A DNA stretch of 64,000 nt from JAGVSZ01 sp019137045 (GCA_046347635.1 JAXMFT010000014.1:62001-126000); one strand, 5' to 3'. Positions 14,958-21,774 are shown, counted from the first letter of the stretch. Notes: generated from the sequence alone by a model not told the origin. Numbers and translations: made by a program.

Positions 14958-15158
14958 ATGGGCAAGATCGAGAATCTTGAGAAGCAGATTCAGCAGCTCT
15001 CCCCCGAGGAGCTAGCTGAGTTTCGGCGCTGGTTCGCCGAGTTCGACGCGCATCTTTGGGAGCGGCAGTTCGAAGCGGACGTCAAAGCTGGAAAGCTGGA
15101 CGCGCTGGCCGAAAAGGCGCTTCGCGCCCATGCGGCCGGTGAGTCCACAAAGCTTTGA
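14958..15158 (+). CDS. antitoxin of ParE-like TA module, right copy
   Basis: Encodes 66 residues: MGKIENLEKQIQQLSPEELA, then EFRRWFAEFDAHLWERQFEA and LDALAEKALRAHAAGEST. The helical start with QxLSPEELAxFRxWF is common in small antitoxins of ParE/RelE toxins. The frame is intact. The TGA overlaps the TTG start of the toxin gene (TTGA), a coupling seen in TA operons. Confidence 0.75.
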   Translation: MGKIENLEKQIQQLSPEELAEFRRWFAEFDAHLWERQFEADVKAGKLDALAEKALRAHAAGESTKL

Positions 15159-15409
15159 ACCATCACGCCACACTCGACTTCTGGTCCTGCTACCGAGCTC
15201 TTCCGGCTGAGGTTCAGGAGCTTGCTGACAAGTCGTTCTCCCTTCTCAAGGCCGACGCCCGACACCCCTAGCTCCACTTCAAGAAGGTTGACCGCTTCTG
15301 GTCCGCGCGTGTCGGGTTGCACTACCGGGCCGTCGCCGTAGAAGCGCCCGACGACCTCCTTTGGTTCTGGATCGGCACTCATGCCGACTACGACAGACTC
15401 GTCGGCTAA
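15155..15409 (+). pseudogene. ParE/RelE-like toxin with an in-frame stop, right copy
   Basis: From TTG 15155 the frame reads NHHATLDFWSCYRALPAEVQ and FSLLKADARHP, then TAG at 15269-15271, then LHFKKVDRFWSARVGLHYRA and WFWIGTHADYDRLVG to TAA. Only the TAG (one base away from TCG) breaks an otherwise full 84-codon frame. The stop falls before the catalytic region, so the toxin should be dead, while its antitoxin is intact. Confidence 0.85.
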
Positions 15410-15505
15410 CCCCGCGTTCGAGCGGACGTCCGCAAGCACGCTTCGCCTGCTTGCGGTGCCCTCATCGCTGCGCTCGTCGGCCGCCGCTCAACGCGAGCGT
15501 TAGAC
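15404..15505 (+). repeat. attC site 25
   Basis: Left core GGCTAAC 15404-15410, right core GTTAGAC 15499-15505. Type A. Confidence 0.93.
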
Positions 15506-15546
15506 CCGGGGTGCGACGGAGAGGCGCAGGGCGTACGATAACGAAC

Positions 15547-15786
15547 GTGAGCCTCACCGTATTTCGCGCTGAAGGCTTTCGCTTCTACTTCTTCTCGCGC
15601 GAAGAACCCCGGCTGCACGTCCATGTCCAGGGGGAGAACGGTGAGGTCAAGTTTTGGCTTGAGCCACAGATCGAGTTGGCGCGAAACTATGGGTTGAGCG
15701 ACCCGGAGGTTAACCGCGCCCTCCGACTGATCCGGGAGAAGGAAGATGACATCCGTCGCGCCTGGAACGAGCACTTTGGAAGTTGA
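15547..15786 (+). CDS. DUF4160 protein (TA-like module), intact right copy
   Basis: Encodes 79 residues from GTG: AEGFRFYFFSREEPRLHVHV, then GENGEVKFWLEPQIELARNY and LIREKEDDIRRAWNEHFGS. This is the whole DUF4160 domain with the conserved F-Y-x-x-E-x-x-x-H-x-H-V. Its biochemical role is unknown; it is widely paired with DUF2442. It overlaps the DUF2442 gene by 41 bases, so the two are tightly coupled. A broken copy lies at 5978-6213. Confidence 0.85.
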   Translation: MSLTVFRAEGFRFYFFSREEPRLHVHVQGENGEVKFWLEPQIELARNYGLSDPEVNRALRLIREKEDDIRRAWNEHFGS

Positions 15787-16003
15787 AGTGACGAATGTCT
15801 CGAAGCACGGCTTCTGGCTGCTGATTCGGGATCAGGAGGTCTTCGTCCCATTCAGCGAGTTTCCGTGGTTCAAAGACGCATCGATCGGTCAGCTGCTCAA
15901 CGTGCAACTCCCGTCACCCCATCATCTCTATTGGCCCGATTTGGACGTGGATCTTGCGGTCGAGTCCCTGTTCCATCCCGAGCGCTTTCCTCTCGTCAGC
16001 TGA
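15746..16003 (+). CDS. DUF2442 protein, intact right copy
   Basis: Encodes 85 residues: VEVTNVSKHGFWLLIRDQEV, FVPFSEFPWFKDASIGQLLN, then HHLYWPDLDVDLAVESLFHP. This is the standard DUF2442 pattern (V-x-x-x-x-x-G-F-W-L, F-P-W-F, W-P-x-L-D-x-D). DUF2442 proteins probably act as DNA-binding or antitoxin partners of DUF4160. The ATG sits inside the upstream gene. Confidence 0.85.
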   Translation: MTSVAPGTSTLEVEVTNVSKHGFWLLIRDQEVFVPFSEFPWFKDASIGQLLNVQLPSPHHLYWPDLDVDLAVESLFHPERFPLVS

Positions 16004-16009
16004 GCCCGG

Positions 16010-16111
16010 GTCTAACCCCGCGCTCGAGCGGACGGCCGCAAGCGCGCTTCGCTTGCTTGCGGTGCCCTCCTCGCTGCGCTCGTCGGCACCCCCTGAACCG
16101 CAGCGTTAGAC
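16010..16111 (+). repeat. attC site 26 (hybrid of two types)
   Basis: Left core GTCTAAC 16010-16016, right core GTTAGAC 16105-16111. Left half type A (GCGCTCGAGCGG), right half type B (CCCCCTGAACCGCAGCG). Confidence 0.9.
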
Positions 16112-16154
16112 CGTTGCCCTTGCCGCCTCTACGCATTGTATATACACTGGGCGC

Positions 16155-16430
16155 ATGCGATTCACTTGGCGTGAATCCAAGCGCAGGCGGAACTTGAGAG
16201 ATCACGGGCTCGACTTTTTTGATGCCCCGCGCGTCTTTGAGGGGCTGACCTTCACGTACGAAGATGACCGTTTCGTTTACGGCGAGCAGCGCTTCGTAAC
16301 GCTCGGTTTTCTCGCAGGCATCGCTGTTTCCCTCGTCCATACAGAGACTCAGCATGAAATCCACATCATCTCGTTCCGCAAGGCAACAACGCGCGAGGAA
16401 GAGATCCTCTTCCACAGTGTCCAGGACTGA
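16155..16430 (+). CDS. brnT: BrnT ribonuclease toxin
   Basis: Encodes 91 residues: MRFTWRESKRRRNLRDHGLD, FFDAPRVFEGLTFTYED, then QRFVTLGFLAGIAVSLVHTE and HIISFRKATTREEEILF. The order W-x-x-x-K-x-x-x-N-x-x-x-H-G, then R-x-x-x-x-G, then I-x-S-x-R-x-A is that of BrnT, a RelE-like ribonuclease toxin. TATATA at 16139-16144 is a likely -10. It precedes the BrnA gene, the normal toxin-first order of this system. Confidence 0.9.
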   Translation: MRFTWRESKRRRNLRDHGLDFFDAPRVFEGLTFTYEDDRFVYGEQRFVTLGFLAGIAVSLVHTETQHEIHIISFRKATTREEEILFHSVQD

Positions 16431-16671
16431 CTGGGCGCGTATCGCTTCGCTCAAAGATCGCGACATCAAACGGCCCGCAGAACACCCCGAGGCCGACCTC
16501 CGCCACACTGTTCGAGGCATCGCGCGCCGTGGTTTGCACCCGCTACCCCCCAAGTCCTCTATCTCTCTGCGCCTGGATAGTGATGTACTTCAATGGTTCA
16601 AGGCTCAAGGTCCGGGGTATCAGACGCGCATGAATGCTGTTCTTCGTGCGTTCCGTGATGCATCGGTCTAA
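16417..16671 (+). CDS. brnA: BrnA antitoxin
   Basis: From GTG 16417, which overlaps the brnT end by 14 bases, it encodes 84 residues: SRTDWARIASLKDRDI near the start and SSISLRLDSDVLQWFKAQGP with YQTRMNAVLRAF at the end. The latter is the ribbon-helix-helix DNA-binding domain of BrnA, which neutralises BrnT and represses the operon. An ATG at 16354 in frame would add a basic leader lying inside brnT; the GTG is preferred because TDWAR is the normal beginning. Confidence 0.88.
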   Translation: MSRTDWARIASLKDRDIKRPAEHPEADLRHTVRGIARRGLHPLPPKSSISLRLDSDVLQWFKAQGPGYQTRMNAVLRAFRDASV

Positions 16672-16743
16672 CCGCACGATCGACCGGACCCGCTCCGGCG
16701 GGCTTCGCCCGCTTGCGCAGGCCGCTGAACCGGAGCGTTCGGC
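16666..16743 (+). repeat. attC site 27
   Basis: Left core GTCTAAC 16666-16672, right core GTTCGGC 16737-16743. The stem contains CCGGCGGGCTTCGCCCGC. Confidence 0.9.
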
Positions 16744-16759
16744 CTCGTTTTCGGGTTAC

Positions 16760-16787
16760 TTGACATGTGTATCCTCTGGGATACACT
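16760..16787 (+). promoter_or_regulatory. higBA promoter with palindromic operator
   Basis: TTGACA at 16760-16765 and TACACT at 16782-16787 have a 16-base spacer. The perfect inverted repeat GTGTATCC (16767-16774) and GGATACAC (16779-16786) with 4 bases between overlaps the -10, a typical site for HigA-type autorepression. Transcription should begin about 16793, so the toxin ATG at 16794 would be read from an almost leaderless message. Confidence 0.75.
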
Positions 16788-16793
16788 GTAGTC

Positions 16794-17081
16794 ATGCACG
16801 TCCGGATGACCGAGGTCTACCGAGATTGGATCAACTCTCTGAAAGATCGAACAGGCCGGGCACGCATACAAGTCCGCGTCGACCGTTTGGCTAACGGAAA
16901 CCCAGGGCAGCATCGAAGCCTACCTGGCGGTATTTCCGAACTGAAGATCGATATCGGGCCTGGATACCGTGTGTAATACACGGAGCGGGGCGGTGAGATC
17001 ATCATCTTGCTGGCTGGCGGCGACAAGTCGTCGCAGCAGCGCGATATCAAGACTGCTCTCGCCCTTGCTCGGAATCTGTGA
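16794..17081 (+). pseudogene. HigB-like (RelE/Gp49 family) toxin with a nonsense codon
   Basis: The frame reads MHVRMTEVYRDWINSLKDRT, ARIQVRVDRLANGNPGQHRS and ISELKIDIGPGYRV, then TAA at 16974-16976, then YTERGGEIIILLAGGDKSSQ and DIKTALALARNL. The family normally has Y-R-V-Y-Y here, so TAC became TAA. Truncation removes the C-terminal strands that carry the catalytic surface. The antitoxin gene directly behind is intact. Confidence 0.85.
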
Positions 17082-17092
17082 GAGCCACCCCT

Positions 17093-17410
17093 ATGCGCAA
17101 GAGCAATGTGAAATCTAAGGCGAAGACCAAGACCGTTTCCTACGACGTGGCCGAGCAACTGCGCACGCCGGACGAAATGGCCGCGTACCTCGATGCATGG
17201 CTCGCTGAGGCTCCGGACGATGCACCAGGTATCGCCCGCGCGCTCGGTGACATTGCCCGCGCAAAAGGTATGTCTCAGGTAGCACGCGACACTGGGCTCT
17301 CTCGCGAGAGTCTGTACAAAGCCCTGAGCAAGACTGGCAATCCGAGCTTTGCCACCGTGCTGAAGGTCGCCAAAGCGCTTGGCCTTCGTCTGCATGCTCA
17401 AGCGGTATAG
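17093..17410 (+). CDS. HigA-like antitoxin (addiction module antidote)
   Basis: Encodes 105 residues. VSYDVAEQLRTPDEMAAYLD and the helix-turn-helix MSQVARDTGLSRESLYKALS, then NPSFATVLKVAKALGLRLHA, match the probable addiction module antidote family. It binds the palindrome upstream and the HigB toxin. A GTG at 17078, overlapping the toxin stop, is an alternative start. Confidence 0.88.
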   Translation: MRKSNVKSKAKTKTVSYDVAEQLRTPDEMAAYLDAWLAEAPDDAPGIARALGDIARAKGMSQVARDTGLSRESLYKALSKTGNPSFATVLKVAKALGLRLHAQAV

Positions 17411-17435
17411 CGCTCATCCCTGAATTGTTGACGCC

Positions 17436-17531
17436 GCCGAACCACGCGTTCCAGGGGAGCGCCGTCCAGCGGGGATGGCCGGTACCCTCCTCGCTACGCT
17501 CGTCGGCCGCCGCTCAACGCGAGCGTTAGGC
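17436..17531 (+). repeat. attC site 28 (hybrid of two types)
   Basis: Left core GCCGAAC 17436-17442, right core GTTAGGC 17525-17531. Left half type B (CACGCGTTCCAGGGGAGCG), right half type A (GGCCGCCGCTCAACGCGAGCG). Confidence 0.9.
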
Positions 17532-17541
17532 GTCGGATCTC

Positions 17542-17967
17542 ATGACGCATGACATCGAAGCCAATAAGCGCGTGATTCGCGCGTTCGCAGAAGCGATCAA
17601 TCGACGCGATTGGGCTGCACTCGACGATCTTGTTGCCGCAGACTTCGTTCGCCACAGCAACGCCGCCCCGGGCATCGACAGTCGTGACGACCTAAAGCGC
17701 TATCTGCGCAACGAGCTCGCAACCTTCCCTGATGCCCACGAGTCGCTCGAAGACGTAGTAGCCGAGGGGGATCGCGTCGCGGTCCGTCATTTGTTTCGCG
17801 GTACCCAGATCGGCCCCATGGGGCCCCATCCGCCATCTGGCCGGTGCATGACCGCCGGGTACCTCGCGATCTATCGACTCGCGGATGGGAGGATCGTCGA
17901 GGCCTGGGTCGAATGGGACAACTTATCAGCTCTGGTGCAGCTTGGTCATGCCAAGGCCGACGCCTAA
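17542..17967 (+). CDS. SnoaL-like (NTF2 fold) protein, intact copy
   Basis: Encodes 141 residues: IEANKRVIRAFAEAINRRDW, AALDDLVAADFVRHSNAAPG, then RVAVRHLFRGTQIG and GYLAIYRLADGRIVEAWVEW. This is a full SnoaL-like/ester-cyclase cone fold. Members act on polyketide-like or other hydrophobic ligands, but nothing here tells the substrate. The TAA is inside the left core of attC 29. Its broken twin lies at 2114-2534. Confidence 0.85.
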   Translation: MTHDIEANKRVIRAFAEAINRRDWAALDDLVAADFVRHSNAAPGIDSRDDLKRYLRNELATFPDAHESLEDVVAEGDRVAVRHLFRGTQIGPMGPHPPSGRCMTAGYLAIYRLADGRIVEAWVEWDNLSALVQLGHAKADA

Positions 17968-18063
17968 CCCCGCGTTCGAGCGGACGTCCGCAAGCGCGCT
18001 TCGCTTGCTTGCGGTGCCCTCCTCGCTACGCTCGTCGGCCGCCGCTCAACACGAACGTTGGGG
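17962..18063 (+). repeat. attC site 29
   Basis: Left core GCCTAAC 17962-17968, right core GTTGGGG 18057-18063. Type A, almost the same as attC 6. Confidence 0.92.
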
Positions 18064-18125
18064 CCCCAGCCGCAAGCGCCATCGCAGCGGTATCATCGTG
18101 TCGTTGACGAGGTCGGAGGCCTCAA

Positions 18126-18350
18126 ATGTCAAGTCAAATTGACGTGCTGGAAGCCGAGGCGCTGAAGCTCACCCCCGAGGAGCGTGCCCGCCTGGCTGAT
18201 CGCTTGATCGCGAGCCTTTCCGACAACGCCGAAATCGAGGACGCGTGGGCTGCTGAAGTCGAGCGGCGCATTGCCGAAATTGAGGCCGGGCGTGCCCGCG
18301 TGGTTCCGGCTGCCGAAGCGATCGCACGCGCCCGTGATGCACTGAAGTGA
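18126..18350 (+). CDS. addiction-module antitoxin (TIGR02574 family)
   Basis: Encodes 74 residues: IDVLEAEALKLTPEERARLA, DRLIASLSD, then DAWAAEVERRIAEIEAGRAR and VPAAEAIARARDAL. This is the typical all-helical antitoxin placed before ParE/RelE toxins. A ribosome binding site GGAGGCCTC precedes the ATG and TATCAT at 18091-18096 may be its -10. The TGA overlaps the GTG of the toxin gene (GTGA). Confidence 0.88.
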   Translation: MSSQIDVLEAEALKLTPEERARLADRLIASLSDNAEIEDAWAAEVERRIAEIEAGRARVVPAAEAIARARDALK

Positions 18351-18640
18351 CGCCATCCGTCAGTTTCGAAGCTGAGCGCGAGCTGATTGACGGAGCCCTG
18401 TTCTACGCGCGAGAGGCAAATGCCGAGCTCGGACTTGCGTTCATCGCCGAGTTCGAGCGCGCTATTGGCGTCCTTTGCAACTACCCGCGTCTTGGCCCTG
18501 TCTGGCGCGGCAGCACGCGCCGATTTCCTCTCCGGCGCTTCCCGTACAGCATCATCTATCAGCTCAAGCCCGAAGAGGTTCGGGTCATTGCCCTCGCCCA
18601 TCAAAGCCGCCGGCCCGGCTACTGGCGTGGTCGCAAGTAG
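18347..18640 (+). CDS. ParE/RelE-family toxin
   Basis: Encodes 97 residues: VSFEAERELIDGALFYAREA, NAELGLAFIAEFERAIGVLC, then GSTRRFPLRRFPYSIIYQLK and VRVIALAHQSRRPGYW. The R-x-x-P-L-x-R-F-P-Y-x-I-x-Y and H-x-x-R-x-P-x-Y-W motifs are those of ParE-type gyrase toxins. Complete and co-translated with the antitoxin, so this module should be functional. Confidence 0.9.
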   Translation: MTPSVSFEAERELIDGALFYAREANAELGLAFIAEFERAIGVLCNYPRLGPVWRGSTRRFPLRRFPYSIIYQLKPEEVRVIALAHQSRRPGYWRGRK

Positions 18641-18670
18641 GCGCTCTTCGCGGCGTGCAGCGGAGCTGAG

Positions 18671-18772
18671 GCCCAATCGCGCGTTCGAGCGGACGGCCGC
18701 ACGCGCGCTTCGCTTGCTCGCGGTGCCCTCCTCGCTACGCTCGTCGGCCGCCGCTCAACACGAGCGCTGGGC
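18671..18772 (+). repeat. attC site 30 (both cores altered)
   Basis: Left core GCCCAAT 18671-18677, right core GCTGGGC 18766-18772. The T in the right core replaces the cleaved-step context (GTT became GCT), so the site is probably inactive. Confidence 0.85.
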
Positions 18773-18824
18773 GTCAGCAGGCACGACTCGCTAGAATGCA
18801 TGTGCCTCAACCGTTGGAGGCCCT

Positions 18825-19031
18825 ATGAAGTACAGCATCGAATGCGAGCGCGAAGAAGACGGCCGTTGGTTGGCTGAGGTACCCGAGCTCCCCGGGGTAA
18901 TGGTGTACGGCAGCACCGCCGAGGAAGCTCAGGCCAGAGCCCAGGTGCTTGCGCTTCGCGTTCTCGCCGAGCGCCTCGAGCACGGAGAGGCGCGTCCGGT
19001 CGATATCAGTATTTCGGTCGCCAATGTATGA
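18825..19031 (+). CDS. HicB-like antitoxin
   Basis: Encodes 68 residues: MKYSIECEREEDGRWLAEVP, ELPGVMVYGSTAEEAQARAQ, then RVLAERLEHGEARP. The E-x-x-D-G-x-W-x-A-E-V-P-x-L-P-G motif is the classic HicB start. TAGAAT at 18792-18797 could be its -10. It overlaps the next gene by 4 bases (ATGA). Confidence 0.9.
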   Translation: MKYSIECEREEDGRWLAEVPELPGVMVYGSTAEEAQARAQVLALRVLAERLEHGEARPVDISISVANV

Positions 19032-19333
19032 GTCAGTGGCCTTCGTCGAAGGCCACTCGCGTACTCGCCGCCCTCCCGCGGATCGGATGGCAGATCAAAC
19101 GCCAATCAGGGCCACATCGCACTCTGTCTCGGCAAGGCTGGCCAGATTTTGTGTTCGCTTTCCACGACCGCGACGAGATCGGTCCTCGAATGCTCGCGCG
19201 AATCGCTAAACACACCGGTTTGGGGCCCGAGGACTTGTGGGTCTTCGCAATACCGACGCCGAAGCGGCCCATGCAGCAGAGCCGTTCCGGCGGGCTGCGC
19301 CCGCCTCCACGGGCCGCTGAAGAGCGACGTTAG
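19028..19333 (+). CDS. HicA-like toxin reading through attC
   Basis: The first 70 residues are a HicA-type toxin: SSKATRVLAALPRIGWQIKR, QSGPHRTLSRQGWPDFVFAF, then RMLARIAKHTGLGPEDL. The catalytic-type histidine in SGPHRTL is present. After Asp-Leu the codon is TGG where the family stops, so the frame continues about 30 residues through attC 31. Probable functional toxin with an odd tail. Confidence 0.82.
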   Translation: MSQWPSSKATRVLAALPRIGWQIKRQSGPHRTLSRQGWPDFVFAFHDRDEIGPRMLARIAKHTGLGPEDLWVFAIPTPKRPMQQSRSGGLRPPPRAAEERR

Positions 19334-19335
19334 GG
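19267..19335 (+). repeat. attC site 31 (left core degenerate)
   Basis: Left core GCCCATG 19267-19273, right core GTTAGGG 19329-19335, with hairpin CCGGCGGGCTGCGCCCGCC. Confidence 0.8.
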
Positions 19336-19341
19336 AGCACT

Positions 19342-19734
19342 ATGCATCGCAGCGCTTGTCGATCGAGACTCGCCTATATGCTCGTACTTCTGAGCATGCA
19401 CTCGCATTCCGTCGCCCAGCCGAATCCTTGTCATGATCCTGCAGTGAAGCTCGCCGTTGGCAGCATCGTAACTACCTTCGCGGTCGGCATAGAAGCTTGC
19501 GGCGAACTCAAGCCTGAAGCCAAGCCCGGTTATGTCGCTCAGTTTGAAGCGGTTCGTTCTGCAAATCTCGCGTGCTTCGAAGCCTTCAAGGCGACAGCTC
19601 AATACATCGCCATGACTTCCAGTGCCAAGGTTCAGTTCTCCAAACTCACTCCCACCGAGGTACAACGGTTCTGCTCTGACCTGCCCGCTGAACTCGACCG
19701 GTTTCCGCAGATGTTCCAGCGACTCTCCCGGTAA
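19342..19734 (+). CDS. small secreted cassette protein
   Basis: Encodes 130 residues with a signal peptide: basic start MHRSACRSRLAYMLVLLSMH and a cleavage-like SVAQP near 26. The mature part is mainly helical with four cysteines (near residues 30, 53, 79 and 112), probably two disulfides, for example CGELKPEAKPGY and RFCSDLPAELDRFP. It resembles no named family. Expected in the periplasm. Confidence 0.65.
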   Translation: MHRSACRSRLAYMLVLLSMHSHSVAQPNPCHDPAVKLAVGSIVTTFAVGIEACGELKPEAKPGYVAQFEAVRSANLACFEAFKATAQYIAMTSSAKVQFSKLTPTEVQRFCSDLPAELDRFPQMFQRLSR

Positions 19735-19770
19735 CAAGGCCCTTTGGCACCTTCCGTGCTCCCCAATACC

Positions 19771-19868
19771 GGGTTCGAGCGGCCGCGCCAAAGCGTGGTT
19801 TGCTGTTCGCGTGGCGACGTGCTCTGCCAGCGGCCGCTCGGGCGCGCCGCTCAACCCGGACGTTAGGG
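19771..19868 (+). repeat. attC site 32
   Basis: Left core CCCCAAT 19771-19777, right core GTTAGGG 19862-19868. The inner arms CCGGGTTCGAGCGGC and GCCGCTCAACCCGG pair fully. Confidence 0.85.
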
Positions 19869-19875
19869 CGCTGAG

Positions 19876-20454
19876 ATGACGATGCGCTGGTCCAGTTCGC
19901 TCGCTCTGCTTCTTCTCGCGTCACATGCTGCTGCGCAGGAACTCTACCAGCACCCCGAGACCAACTTCGTGTTCTCTGCCGTGATCGAGGCATTCGCTCG
20001 CGCACATATCGAGCGCTATTCCGACAGCCGGCTCGGTGTCAAAGTGGAATACGTAGCAACAGGTTTGGGGAAAGCCGACTTCTACCTCTTTGACAACGGG
20101 ATCCCAGACATCGCTGATGGGATCACCTCTCAAGCCGTTCGCGAAGCATTCCTCTCCGCAGACGCGGAGGTCGAAAAGATGGCGTAACTCGACCGCTACC
20201 TCGAGTTAGAACGTATCCTCCCCCGCGGCACGCCATTCGAGCTTCCGAATAGAACCCCTCGGTTTCACGCGTCCTTCTACATGTTTCGGCCCAATCGTGA
20301 CAACGCTGAACGGGTCAACTCCTGGATACTCGTTACCGGCGCGCGCGCCCACTTCCTCAAAGTGCGCTACACGTACCCTGCATCACGCATAGTAGAGGGA
20401 CAAATAGAATTCGAGAGGCTACTGATCGGCTTTTTCGCTGCAAACCGTCAATGA
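19876..20454 (+). pseudogene. secreted protein with an in-frame stop
   Basis: A signal peptide (SSSLALLLLASHAAAQ) is followed by ELYQHPETNFVFSAVIEAFA and DFYLFDNGIPDIADG, then TAA at 20185-20187. The same frame continues LDRYLELERILPRGTPFELP, then FRPNRDNAERVNSWILVTGA and IEFERLLIGFF to a TGA at 20454. Only one base separates this from a 192-residue protein. Unknown family, probably periplasmic. Confidence 0.75.
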
Positions 20455-20473
20455 GCTGCGAAGGCCACCAGCA

Positions 20474-20569
20474 CCCTAACCCCGCGCTCCAGAGGGGCGC
20501 CGGCCAGCGAGGCTGGCCGGCACCCTCGCCGCTTCGCTCCTCGGCGTCCCCTGAACGCCGGCGTTGGGG
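20474..20569 (+). repeat. attC site 33
   Basis: Left core CCCTAAC 20474-20480, right core GTTGGGG 20563-20569. Type B. Confidence 0.9.
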
Positions 20570-20596
20570 CGCCGTGAGACTGCCGCGGAGGCCGAA

Positions 20597-21208
20597 ATGG
20601 CGCAGACGATCGAGCTAGAGACCGATCGCCTGCGCCTGCGTCAGTGGCAAGAAGGCGATTTCGGGCCGTTCGCCGAGATGAACGCGGACCCACGGGTCAT
20701 GGAGTTCTTTCCCGCTGCGCTGTCTCGTGCGGGAAGCGACGCTTTGGCACAACGTTGCCATTCGCTCATTGCCGAGCGCGGCTGGGGCCTTTGGGCAACG
20801 GAGCTCAAGTCGACGGGCGAGTTTGTCGGCTTCGCCGGCCTGCATATCCCGTCACCCGAATTCCCCTTCTCTCCCTGCGTCGAGGTGGGGTGGCGGCTGG
20901 CGTTTCGGTTCTGGGGCCGTGGCTATGCCACGGAAGGCGGCCGCGCTGCGCTCTACGTTGCGTTTCGTCTTCTCAACGAGAAGGAGGTCATATCCTTCAC
21001 GTCCGTGGGCAATGTCCGGTCCCGTGGCGTAATGGAACGTCTCGGCATGCGTGCAGCGGGCCTGTTCGATCATCCGAATGTTCCGGAAGAAACCGAGCTG
21101 CGCCAACACTGCCTGTATCGACTACCAGTGCGAGACTATGACGCCCAACAACCACCTGCACCGGGCGCTCGACCGCCGGCGCTTCGCTTGCCGGTTTCGC
21201 GCCGGTGA
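20597..21208 (+). CDS. GNAT-family N-acetyltransferase (RimJ-like)
   Basis: Encodes 203 residues. LETDRLRLRQWQEGDFGPFA, then VEVGWRLAFRFWGRGYATEG and VMERLGMRAAGLFDHP form the Acetyltransf_3 pattern with the acetyl-CoA loop R-x-x-x-G-x-G/A (RFWGRGYA). Likely modifies a protein N-terminus or a small amine. The last 25 residues (DAQQPPAPGARPPALR) are attC 34 read in frame, so the original stop was lost or replaced. Such acetyltransferases are common cassette cargo. Confidence 0.88.
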   Translation: MAQTIELETDRLRLRQWQEGDFGPFAEMNADPRVMEFFPAALSRAGSDALAQRCHSLIAERGWGLWATELKSTGEFVGFAGLHIPSPEFPFSPCVEVGWRLAFRFWGRGYATEGGRAALYVAFRLLNEKEVISFTSVGNVRSRGVMERLGMRAAGLFDHPNVPEETELRQHCLYRLPVRDYDAQQPPAPGARPPALRLPVSRR

Positions 21209-21223
21209 AGCGTAGCGTTGGGC
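21143..21223 (+). repeat. attC site 34
   Basis: Left core GCCCAAC 21143-21149, right core GTTGGGC 21217-21223. Hairpin CCGGCGCTTCGCTTGCCGG. Confidence 0.9.
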
Positions 21224-21286
21224 GTCACATGAGCTGAGTGCACGCATGCAGCTTCCATCTGCGTCCAGCATCCGCGAGAAATTTCA

Positions 21287-21676
21287 ATGTCCAGGTACCT
21301 CATTTCCTCAGGGTCCGCCTTTGAGCGGGAGATTGGCTACTCGCGCGCAGTAGTCGCTGGCGACTGGATCTTCGTTTCGGGCACTACCGGGTTCGACTAC
21401 TCCACAATGAGCATCGCCGAAGGGCTGGTGGACCAAACCGAACAGTGCTTGAAGAACATCGCCTCCGCCCTCCAGCAAGCTGGTTCCAGCCTTGCGGATG
21501 TCGTGCGCGTCACCTACGTTCTTCCGAAGGGAACGGAGTTTTCGGAATGCTGGCCGATGCTTCGCAAGTACTTCGGCGAAGTGCGACCCGCCGCCACGAT
21601 GATCTCCGCCGGTCTTGCAGATCCTCGAATGCGAATCGAAATCGAGGTCACGGCGTTGAAGCAATCAAAGCCTTGA
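21287..21676 (+). CDS. RidA/YjgF/UK114 family protein
   Basis: Encodes 129 residues: GSAFEREIGYSRAVVAGDWI, FVSGTTGFDY, NIASALQQAGSSLADVVRVT, then EVRPAATMISAGLADPRMRI and EIEVTALKQS. It is a complete Rid trimer subunit; family members deaminate reactive enamine/imine intermediates when the conserved Arg (here R103 of VRPAATM) is present. Single gene of its cassette. Confidence 0.88.
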   Translation: MSRYLISSGSAFEREIGYSRAVVAGDWIFVSGTTGFDYSTMSIAEGLVDQTEQCLKNIASALQQAGSSLADVVRVTYVLPKGTEFSECWPMLRKYFGEVRPAATMISAGLADPRMRIEIEVTALKQSKP

Positions 21677-21696
21677 CCCGCGCATTTGCCGCTGAC

Positions 21697-21774
21697 GCCA
21701 GACCGTGTCATCCGCCGGACAGGCGCCAGCGGCCTTCGTCCGCTGGCGCCTGCCGCTGACGGCAATGGTTGGGC
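21697..21774 (+). repeat. attC site 35 (left core degenerate)
   Basis: Left core GCCAGAC 21697-21703, right core GTTGGGC 21768-21774. Perfect hairpin AGGCGCCAGCGG/CCGCTGGCGCCT. Confidence 0.8.

Noticed and set aside
19330..19854. 174-codon minus-strand frame in the array
   Set aside because: It covers a + strand gene with a clear signal peptide and an attC; no protein-like pattern.
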